A stretch of 64,000 nt of DNA from the NCBI GenBank assembly GCA_963698995.1, contig CAVOTD010000027.1:231129-295128 (forward strand), given 5' to 3'. The notes beneath the pieces are model-generated. The model was not told the origin of the DNA. It was given only the letters and a program-made list of their open reading frames with translations, and ran no database searches. The position numbers were made by a program, and so were the translations under genes. Below, in pieces: positions 16,184 to 23,367 of the stretch (position 1 is its first letter; every line of letters begins with the position of its first letter). This DNA is from AP-15 sp963698995. Its GTDB lineage: Bacteria; Pseudomonadota; Alphaproteobacteria; ATCC43930; CGMCC-115725.

Positions 16184-16603
16184 TCAGAACGTCTCCGGGC
16201 GCACCCGAATAATGACGTCAACCCGGCTGATCTCGGTGCCGGCCGGCGGCAGCGGCAGACTTGTCACCGACAAATCTTCGCCAGGGATATCCTGCAGCTT
16301 GCCGGTCGCTTCGCAGAAAAAGTGATGGTGATCGGAGGTGTTAGTGTCGAAATACGAGCGGCCCGGCTCGACGACAACCTCATGCAAGAGCCCACAATCG
16401 GTGAATTGATGTAGGGTGTTGTATACAGTCGCCAGCGACACCCGGATGCCAGCGGCGAGGGCTTCGCCGTGCAGTTGCTCTGCCGTAAAGTGACGCTCGC
16501 CGTTCTCAAGCAAAAGCCGGGATAACGCAAGACGCTGGCGTGTCGGCCGTAAGTTTACCGCACGCAACCGGGCGAGCGCTGTCGAATGAGGCGGCGTCTT
16601 CAT
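16184..16603 (-). CDS. irr: Irr-like Fur-family transcriptional regulator
   Basis: 139-residue Fur-superfamily repressor. The DNA-binding domain has LRPTRQRLALSRLLL and the recognition region VSLATVYNTLHQFTDCGLL; the dimer/metal domain has YFDTNTSDHHHFFCE with the HHH cluster typical of Irr. Irr proteins of alphaproteobacteria control haem and iron genes and respond to haem. The lack of CxxC zinc ligands also suits Irr rather than Fur or PerR. The ATG at 16603 (MKTPPHSTALARLRAV) was chosen over upstream codons for similarity to the family. It heads the rubrerythrin/Fe-S/DUF3501 cluster. Confidence 0.82.
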   Translation of the reverse strand: MKTPPHSTALARLRAVNLRPTRQRLALSRLLLENGERHFTAEQLHGEALAAGIRVSLATVYNTLHQFTDCGLLHEVVVEPGRSYFDTNTSDHHHFFCEATGKLQDIPGEDLSVTSLPLPPAGTEISRVDVIIRVRPETF

Positions 16604-16709
16604 GCAGCAAATATAGGCAAAGTCATGGCGGATACAAACAACAATCTTTCGATAAACCGATGCCGATGCGGGTAATTCGACCTCCGCGCGCATCCGCCGC
16701 ACCTATGGT

Positions 16710-16751
16710 TTCCCGGCTCACGTGCTGCGCAGCAGTTGAGTGAGCCGGGAA
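16710..16751 (-). terminator. Long hairpin downstream of the NHL gene
   Basis: An 11-base perfect stem, TTCCCGGCTCA (16710-16720) with TGAGCCGGGAA (16741-16751), enclosing the palindrome TGCTGCGCAGCA. It starts 25 bases after the NHL gene stop. There is no T-run, so it may terminate weakly or protect the 3' end. Confidence 0.5.
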
Positions 16752-16775
16752 TAGAACCGAAAGGCTTCGTTGGCC

Positions 16776-17879
16776 CTACAGGTTCGCTTGGAAGTCGCTG
16801 TAATCGCGAACCTTTTTATAGACCTGCAAGCGGTTGCGTTGACTGTCGGCGACAATGACGCTGTCGGTCGCCGGATCAAACTCGACCGCCGTCGGGAAGC
16901 AGAAGCGCCATTGCGGCTCGAGGGTCTTCACCCGGCGCCGGGCTTTCGCCATGTCGGGATTGGCCTCGACGGTCTGCTGGCCCCATTTCGACAAGACCTG
17001 GGCGTCGCCGATCAGATTGGTGATCGGCTTTCCCTCGGCATCGAAGACGCAGACCCGATGGTTGCCCCAATCGGTGACATAGATGTCGCCGTCGGTATCC
17101 ACCGCAACATCGGTCGGATGATTGAGCAGCCCGGGTTTCGGGTACCCGACGATTTCTCCGCCTGCCGAGACGTACGGTCCGAATATGGTCACGGCATAGG
17201 AACCCTCGGGCTCTTCAACAGCGCCATATTCGCCGAACTTCATCAGGAACTTGCCCTCGGGGGACAGCTTCTGGACGCGGTGATTCTTCCAGTCGGCGAC
17301 GTAGATGTTGCCGTCCTTGTCGAGGGTGATCCCCCAAGGCTGGTTGAACTCGCCGTCGCCGCTGCCGGCCCGGCCGCACTTGCCGACGAACTTGCCGTCC
17401 GGGGTGAAGACCTGCAGACGGTTGTTGCCGCTGTCGACGACGATGATGTTGCCGCTTTTCTCGACTGCGAGCCCCGCCGGGCGCTGCAGCTCGCCGTCGC
17501 CGCTGCCGGTTTTTCCCCATTTTCGCAGGAATTTACCGCTGCTGTCGAACACGGAGATCGTGTTCCTCCAGTCATCCGACACGTAGACATGGTCGTTGTC
17601 ATCGACGGCAACACCGAATGGCCAGGTGCACTTACCATCGCCCTCGCCGTATTCGCAAAAATCGGCGACGTGTTCTTCTTCGCCGGGACCGCCGAACTGC
17701 ACCTTGTTGACGTGCATCCCGAAATTATTCTCGTTGCCCCGGTTGGTCGCGTAGAGAACGCCGTTCTTACCAAGACACATCGTTTGCACGTAATTGAAGC
17801 CCGGGCCACGGGCGGCGTTACGCCCGATGGCATGGCTCCAATCATAAACTCGTCCTTCCGAAACCGTTGTGAGCGGCAT
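16776..17879 (-). CDS. NHL-repeat beta-propeller protein
   Basis: 367 residues with about six NHL blades, for example GLAVEKSGNIIVVDSGNNRL, GITLDKDGNIYVADWKNHRV and DVAVDTDGDIYVTDWGNHRV. Acidic residues inside the blades suggest Ca binding or a lactonase-like site. No signal peptide is seen at the N-terminus (MPLTTVSEGRVYDWSHAIGR), so it is probably cytoplasmic. It is the last of three co-directional genes with DUF1501 and DUF1800. GAGGAGG lies upstream of the ATG at 17879. Function unknown. Confidence 0.85.
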   Translation of the reverse strand: MPLTTVSEGRVYDWSHAIGRNAARGPGFNYVQTMCLGKNGVLYATNRGNENNFGMHVNKVQFGGPGEEEHVADFCEYGEGDGKCTWPFGVAVDDNDHVYVSDDWRNTISVFDSSGKFLRKWGKTGSGDGELQRPAGLAVEKSGNIIVVDSGNNRLQVFTPDGKFVGKCGRAGSGDGEFNQPWGITLDKDGNIYVADWKNHRVQKLSPEGKFLMKFGEYGAVEEPEGSYAVTIFGPYVSAGGEIVGYPKPGLLNHPTDVAVDTDGDIYVTDWGNHRVCVFDAEGKPITNLIGDAQVLSKWGQQTVEANPDMAKARRRVKTLEPQWRFCFPTAVEFDPATDSVIVADSQRNRLQVYKKVRDYSDFQANL

Positions 17880-17927
17880 AGCGCTCCTCCTCTTTGATCC
17901 GCCTGTTTCCTTACGCTCTGCTCCGCT

Positions 17928-17961
17928 CCTCCTCCCCGCTGTCCGCACGGCGGGGAGGAGG
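17928..17961. repeat. 12-base perfect inverted repeat between DUF1501 and NHL genes
   Basis: CCTCCTCCCCGC (17928-17939) pairs exactly with GCGGGGAGGAGG (17950-17961) around a 10-base loop. It lies in the 104-base gap between the two genes. It could attenuate or process the polycistronic RNA; it also resembles dispersed REP-like elements. Confidence 0.6.
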
Positions 17962-17983
17962 GCGAAGACCGACTAGCCTGCGT

Positions 17984-19124
17984 CTAGTTCAGGAAGGCCG
18001 GCTGCTCATAGGTGCCGTTGACGATCGGCGCCGGATTGAGCTTCAGCCACTTGTCGAGGATCGTCGAGTAGACGCTGCGGAAGTCCATGTTCGGGTTCAT
18101 GTCGCCCTGAACCAGATGCTCGGGCTTCAGCGACGGCATTTCGCCGTAATGACCGCCCTTGACCTTGTCGCCGAGCACAAAGGCGACGCCGCCGGCGCCG
18201 TGGTCGGTTCCGGAGCCGTTGTCGCGGACGCGACGGCCGAACTCCGAGAACATCAGCAGGATCACGTTGTCGGCGTGGTCGTGTTCGCGCAGGTCCTTCA
18301 TGAACGCATCGACACCTTCGGTCACCGCGCTCCACAAATTGCCGTGGCCTGGGTTCTGGCCGGCATGGGTGTCAAAAGTGCTGTGATCACAGTAGAAGAT
18401 GCGGCTGCCCAAATCGGCCAAATGCGTCTGAGCGATGCCCTTGAGCTTGCGGGCGATCGGGGTGTTGGGATACTGCACCGTCGACGAGTACTTCTGCGGC
18501 GCCACCTTCAGGATGTCCTCGCCCTTCAACGAATCGATGCCGGTGTCCGCCATGTAGTCCATGACCGCGCCGCTGCCGATCGCCGGCTTGTACATCGCCG
18601 CAAAGCGCTCGAGAACCTGCTTGCGCTGCTCGCCCTGAATGGTCGGCAGGAAGCCGTACTTTTCCAGTGGCCCGCCGACGCACGCCACCGGCACGCCCGG
18701 CACCGCCAATGACCGCGGCAGACTTGGTCCGAAGCTGACGGTGGTGACGACGTTCTCTTTCTTCGGATCAAATTCGCGCGCGACGCGCCCGAGCCATCCC
18801 TCGGTCCCGACCTTCTCCGGCTCGCAAGTGTGCCAGATGTCCATGGCGCGGAAGTGGGACCGCGGCGAACTCCTTCCAACCGACGCCGTGCAGGATGGCG
18901 AGCTTGTTGTCATCCCAGAACTGCTTGATCGGCGCCATGTAGTGCGGGATGCCGTAGTCCTTGTCGAGGTGCATGATCTGGTTGTCGGGGATCCCAACCG
19001 CCTTCCGGTTATCGCGGTACAGCGGATTGTTGTAGGGGATCACCGTGTTCAGATAGTCGTTGCCACCCGTGAGTTGCAGCACGACTATTACAGGGTCTTT
19101 TTGCGTGGTCTGTGTTTCAGGCAT
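17984..19124 (-). CDS. DUF1501 family protein (frameshifted as read)
   Basis: DUF1501 proteins belong to the alkaline-phosphatase/sulfatase-like superfamily. The N-terminal part, VIVVLQLTGGNDYLNTVIPY, is in one frame and ends in HGVGWKE; the rest, SPRSHFRAMDIWHTCEPEK, then YCDHSTFDTHAGQ and FSEFGRRVRDNGSGTDHGAG, is in another. Removing one A at about 18868 joins them into a protein of about 380 residues. The metal-ligand-like FDTHAGQ and GTDHG motifs are conserved family features. Unlike most DUF1501 proteins it has no Tat or Sec signal. It follows the DUF1800 gene by 35 bases. Confidence 0.82.
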
Positions 19125-19159
19125 GCGTTTTTACTCCCTCATCTGATGAGATTTGGCCG

Positions 19160-20566
19160 TTAGCCGAACTGATACTCTCTGGTGGCCGCGATCAGCTGCA
19201 GCATTTCAGCGGCATGCTGATCCGCGATTTTCGCGTTCGAGTCGCTGTCCCAAGTAACCTGGCCCCATTCCTTGGCCTGGGAAAGCAACTCCTGCTTGGT
19301 GTCAGCGCCGACCTCGACCGGGCCGATCTGGTCCAGGCAGCCATCGACGAGCTGCTCGGGGTTCAGCGAGCCATGCTGCTTCAGCCGGCTGATGATCGCT
19401 TGGACCCCGGGCAGCGAGGTATCGCCGACCTTTTCCGCGACGAAGTTGACGCGCGCCATCAGCGAGCCGCTGTTGATCCACTCCTTCCCGGTGTGCCAGC
19501 CTTCGACGGAGGGCGGATTGAGCAGATCCTGGCCCATATAGGTGGGTTGCATCGAGAGCTGACCGATGCCGGGAGCCGGGAGCTCATGGCCGCCGACCAG
19601 CCGCAATGTGCTGACCACGACCTCGGCCGGCGACTTCATGTGCTGGAAGCGGGCGTTCTTGAAGAAGTCCGACTTGAACAGCACACGTAGCACGGAGCGC
19701 ATGTCGAACTTCGAGTCGCGGAAGGCTCCGACCAGGGTGTCGATCGCCTTCTGGTCGCGCGGCGCCTCGATCGGCCAAGCCGGCACCTGCGGCTCGTCGG
19801 CGACAAAGAAGTTGTACAGATGCCGGCAGATGAACCTGCCGCAAGCCGGCTGCTGCACGACGATGTCGATGATGTCTTCGCCGTTGAAGCGCCCCTTGTG
19901 CCCGAGGAATTCCTTCTCGCCGTCATCGTGATCTTCCGGCCGGTATTCGAATTTCCAGGGGAACCGACCATAGGGTGCACGCGGGATCTTGGTCTCGAAA
20001 GTCCAGCCGGTGAAGGCCCGTGAGCATTCACGAACATCCGTCTCGGTGTAATTGCCGGCGCCGAGGCTGAACAATTCGAGCAGTTCGCGGCCCCAATTCT
20101 CGTTGACCGCGGTCCCGTGGTTCTGCTGGTTGTCGAGCCAGAAAATCATCGTCGGATTTTTGGCAACAGTGAGCAAAAGATCGCGGTAATTGCCCATGCC
20201 CTTCTTGCGGAACAGCTCGATCTGCTCCAACAGCTGGTCGTAATTGTCGACCTTTGAATTGCCCGTGGCGAAGACGTGGTGCCAGAAGAGCGCCATCTTC
20301 TCTTCGAGCGGCCGCTTGGTATTCACCAAGTAGTACATCCAATTGACGTTGCCCATCGGCGGCTGGCCGCCGGGAAGCAGCGATGCCGGCTGATAGCGCA
20401 GTAATTCGTAGGCGTCGACGGGCGGTTGGCTCTCGGGGTGCAGCAACTCCTCCACCGTAGCGTCGTAGCCCTTGGCGACGCGCGCTTCGAGCTCGTCGCG
20501 GCCTGCTCCGAAGCCCGCTCGGCGCATCAGATGCGACATCAAGGCGATATCGTCTTGGTATGCCAT
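19160..20566 (-). CDS. DUF1800 family protein
   Basis: 468 residues. Conserved DUF1800 blocks include LMRRAGFGAGRDELEA near the start, EEKMALFWHHVFATGNSKV, NWGRELLELFSLGAGNYTE, CSRAFTGWTF and DLLNPPSVEGWHTGKEWINS. Most family members are exported by Tat, but this one starts MAYQDDIALMSHLMRRAG with no signal peptide. The ATG at 20566 has GGAGGAGACC upstream. It is the first gene of the DUF1800-DUF1501-NHL unit. Biochemical function is unknown. Confidence 0.88.
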   Translation of the reverse strand: MAYQDDIALMSHLMRRAGFGAGRDELEARVAKGYDATVEELLHPESQPPVDAYELLRYQPASLLPGGQPPMGNVNWMYYLVNTKRPLEEKMALFWHHVFATGNSKVDNYDQLLEQIELFRKKGMGNYRDLLLTVAKNPTMIFWLDNQQNHGTAVNENWGRELLELFSLGAGNYTETDVRECSRAFTGWTFETKIPRAPYGRFPWKFEYRPEDHDDGEKEFLGHKGRFNGEDIIDIVVQQPACGRFICRHLYNFFVADEPQVPAWPIEAPRDQKAIDTLVGAFRDSKFDMRSVLRVLFKSDFFKNARFQHMKSPAEVVVSTLRLVGGHELPAPGIGQLSMQPTYMGQDLLNPPSVEGWHTGKEWINSGSLMARVNFVAEKVGDTSLPGVQAIISRLKQHGSLNPEQLVDGCLDQIGPVEVGADTKQELLSQAKEWGQVTWDSDSNAKIADQHAAEMLQLIAATREYQFG

Positions 20567-20992
20567 TCTTGGTCTCCTCCTTGTGTTGGCCGGTATGTTG
20601 GCGATGTGTTGGTCGTTCAGTCTCGAACCAGTGCGGTCGTTCGGCAAAAATGACTCGCGCGGGTAATCCCAAAGCAGGTCTCACCCGCCCCGACCCGCAA
20701 CCTGTATCCGGAATTGCCCGCCGACGTCGCGACGGGTCTTTGTTGTTGCCGACCTCTTACCCGAAATGGTGCCCTCGGGCGGAGATTTTTCGAATACGCC
20801 ATCCGTCCCTCGATGCTCTTGGAACGGGCGGTCGCGGGAATGCGGCCGAGCCGATGCGATGAGTTGATTTAGATCCCCGGCGAGGACCGAGTCAACTGCT
20901 TAGAAGAATACCAAACTACAAAGACGCGTCGCCGCGATCGACCAGCCGGAAGACATTGCCGCGGCGGTCACGGCGCTTGCGGCCGGTGAAAG
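20567..20992. other. Intergenic region upstream of the DUF1800 operon
   Basis: 426 bases with no supportable gene. Near the DUF1800 start it holds three TGTTGG copies, at 20584, 20596 and 20607, phased 11-12 bases apart (CCAACA on the sense strand). Nothing else clear was seen; the promoter of the operon and the 3' end of the nitronate monooxygenase transcript must lie here. Confidence 0.6.
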
Positions 20993-22390
20993 TCAATCGC
21001 CGGTCTGCAATCGCACGACCAACTCGCGCACCGACGGCACATAGCCGTTCGCATAGAACGGGTCGGAGGCAAAGCGGTAGGCGTTGTGTCCGGCAAACAT
21101 CAGCTGGTATTCGACGTCGTCCGAGTGCCTGATCGCCTGGAGGGTCTTTTGAATGCAGAAGCTGCGCGGATCGGCCTTCTTGCCGGTCGAGCGCACATCG
21201 TTTTGCGCCCAGTTGGAGAACTGACAAGCGCTGAGGCAACCCATGCAGCCGATCTGGTCGGTACGGATCTCGAGCGCCTTCCGCGCGGTGACAAAGATCA
21301 GTGTCGAATCGGGCGTGCGCAACGCTTCGGTGAAGCCTGCCGCGACCCAGCCCTCGGCCGACACCTTATCGTGCGCCGTAAGATACACCGTGCGGCCGCG
21401 TGCGCCGACGCTGAAGGGCGCAATGTGCTGACCCACCGGTTCGATGGTATAGGCGACCTGACGTTCGGAGCGGTGCCGTAACTCGTTCAAAAACTCGTTG
21501 CGGACTGCCGAAGAGTAGAAACCGGTCGGACTGAAGCGATTGAGATAGACGTCGCCGTCGTTAAGGGTCAGCAGCTTGCGCTTCCAGACTTCGGAAATCG
21601 GGCTTTCCTGGGTGACGAGTGGGCGCGTTCCGAATTGAAAGGCGATCGGGCCGAGTTCGGGATTGTCGATCCAATCGGTCCATTCGCGCAGATACCAGAC
21701 CCCGCCCGCCATGAAGATCGGCGTCGCCGCGAGCCCGAAATCGACCATCAGGCTGCGCAACTCGCGAACCCGCGGATAGGGTTCTTCGGGGTGCTGCGGA
21801 TCCTCGCTGTTGGTGATTCCGTTATGGCCGCCGGCAAGCCAGGGATCTTCGTAGACGACCCCGCCGAGCCACCCGCGGAACCTGTGGTAGGCGCGCTTCC
21901 ACAAGGCCCGAAACGCGCGTCCTGACGAGACGATCGGATAATAATGAACGCCGTAACGGGCGCAGATCTCGGCAATCTTGTACGGCATTCCGGCACCGCA
22001 GGTAACGCCGTGGATGAGGCCTTTGGCCCCCTCCAGAACCCCGTGCAGAACGCGCTCGGCGGCACCCATTTCCCACAGCACGTTCATGTGGATGCGGCCT
22101 TCGCCGTTTGAGCGCTCATAGGCCACACGGGCCTGGTGGATGCCGCCGGCGACCGCGTAGGCGACGAGTTCTTCGTGCCGTTCGACCCGCGTCCGGCCGT
22201 AATAGATTTGCGGGATCGGCTGCCCGGTTTCGCTGTAGCTGTCGGCATTAACTCCTGAGAAGGTGCCGACGCCTCCGGCCGCCGCCCAGGCTCCGGAGCT
22301 TTCTCCATTCGACACCGAGATGCCTTTGCCGCCTTCGACAAGCGGCAGCACTTCCCGCCCGGAAATCACAAGCGGATGGAGCGGTTTCAT
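20993..22390 (-). CDS. Nitronate monooxygenase-like (2-nitropropane dioxygenase family) protein
   Basis: 465 residues with a TIM-barrel FMN fold. Family blocks are PLVEGGKGISVSNGESSGAW at the N-terminus, GLIHGVTCGAGMPYKIAEIC and ATPIFMAGGVW. A C-terminal segment, QIGCMGCLSACQFSNW, has a C-x2-C-x3-C pattern unusual for ordinary nitronate monooxygenases and could hold an Fe-S centre or zinc. Substrate is uncertain; some relatives are enoyl reductases. The ATG at 22390 overlaps the stop of the phosphodiesterase gene by one base (TGATG), so the two are coupled. Confidence 0.8.
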   Translation of the reverse strand: MKPLHPLVISGREVLPLVEGGKGISVSNGESSGAWAAAGGVGTFSGVNADSYSETGQPIPQIYYGRTRVERHEELVAYAVAGGIHQARVAYERSNGEGRIHMNVLWEMGAAERVLHGVLEGAKGLIHGVTCGAGMPYKIAEICARYGVHYYPIVSSGRAFRALWKRAYHRFRGWLGGVVYEDPWLAGGHNGITNSEDPQHPEEPYPRVRELRSLMVDFGLAATPIFMAGGVWYLREWTDWIDNPELGPIAFQFGTRPLVTQESPISEVWKRKLLTLNDGDVYLNRFSPTGFYSSAVRNEFLNELRHRSERQVAYTIEPVGQHIAPFSVGARGRTVYLTAHDKVSAEGWVAAGFTEALRTPDSTLIFVTARKALEIRTDQIGCMGCLSACQFSNWAQNDVRSTGKKADPRSFCIQKTLQAIRHSDDVEYQLMFAGHNAYRFASDPFYANGYVPSVRELVVRLQTGD

Positions 22391-23220
22391 CAGATCGGTC
22401 CGTGTCGCGAGATCTCGGCCGAGCTCGATCCGACCGCCGCCGGTTTTCCAGCGCCGCCACGCGGTGTGGCGCCGTTGAGGCGATCGGGGACATCCGAAAA
22501 CACCGATGTTACCCCCCAGTCGAATAGCGCGCGCGCCCGTCCGGGGTCATTTACCGTGTAGGCGAGCACGGGATAGCCCAATGTGCGGATCTCGGCCACC
22601 ATGGCGGGGCGAAGGCGCCGGTGGTCGGCATGAATTGTTGCGCAGCCGAGCCGCTCAGCGACGGCGCGCCAACTCTTCGGTATATCGCGGAACAGGATAC
22701 CTCGGCGGATGCCGGGCGCGTGGCCGGCAAAAGCCGCCAGCGCCGCCGATTGAAAGCTGGAGATCAATAGCTCGGGTCGATCGGCGGGCTGAATCTGGTT
22801 GAGCACCTCGCCAACCACGGTTCCGGTCGCGGCTTCGCGGCCGCGCGGCGATTTCAACTCGATATTAACGCCCAGACGGAGCTCGGCGAGGAGTGTTACC
22901 GCCTCCTCCAAAGTGGGCACGCGCTCTTCTGCGAAGGACGGGTCGAACCAACTTCCGGCATCGTGGCGCCGAATCCTGGCGAGAGACAGCGCACCGACCT
23001 TGCCGCGGCCATCGGTCGTCCGCTCCAAGCGATCGTCGTGAAAGAGGATCGCGCGGTCATCGGCGGTGAGGCGGACATCGACCTCGACCCACCGGCAACC
23101 GAGAGACCTCGCTCGCCGCAACCCGGCGAGGGTGTTCTCGGGCGCCCTCGCGGCAGCGCCGCGATGGCCGATCACGATCGGAAATGTGATGCTCGCGCCC
23201 GCCGGGGAGATATCAGGCAT
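22390..23220 (-). CDS. Glycerophosphodiester phosphodiesterase
   Basis: Hydrolyses glycerophosphodiesters to glycerol-3-phosphate and an alcohol. About 276 residues. The GDPD signature is clear: VIGHRGAAARAPENTLAG with catalytic His-Arg and Glu, then EVDVRLTADDRAILFHDD with the second catalytic His, and later INIELK-like VNIELKSPRG. No signal peptide, so it is cytoplasmic. The start is the ATG at 23220; upstream ATGs at 23241 and beyond are possible. It is the first gene of a two-gene unit with the nitronate monooxygenase-like gene. Confidence 0.9.
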   Translation of the reverse strand: MPDISPAGASITFPIVIGHRGAAARAPENTLAGLRRARSLGCRWVEVDVRLTADDRAILFHDDRLERTTDGRGKVGALSLARIRRHDAGSWFDPSFAEERVPTLEEAVTLLAELRLGVNIELKSPRGREAATGTVVGEVLNQIQPADRPELLISSFQSAALAAFAGHAPGIRRGILFRDIPKSWRAVAERLGCATIHADHRRLRPAMVAEIRTLGYPVLAYTVNDPGRARALFDWGVTSVFSDVPDRLNGATPRGGAGKPAAVGSSSAEISRHGPI

Positions 23221-23367
23221 CGCGATTCTCGGATGGCGCATCGAGCGGGGGTGAGTCAAAGCCCCGGTCTTCCCGTAAGACCCTGGATCGGGTTCCGGCA
23301 TCTCGTTTCGCCGCGAGGGGCGAGACTCGCCGGACATTGGGGCTGTCCCGCCCGGCATCGGATCTTG

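Noticed and set aside
16770..17897. + strand frame of 375 codons with a repetitive VAAAG/LAV pattern
   Set aside because: The repetition mirrors the NHL repeats on the other strand; the NHL protein is the real gene.
20916..21239. 107-codon minus-strand frame ending RRGNVFRLVDRGDASL
   Set aside because: It mostly overlaps the 3' end of the nitronate monooxygenase-like gene in another frame, and no family is recognised.
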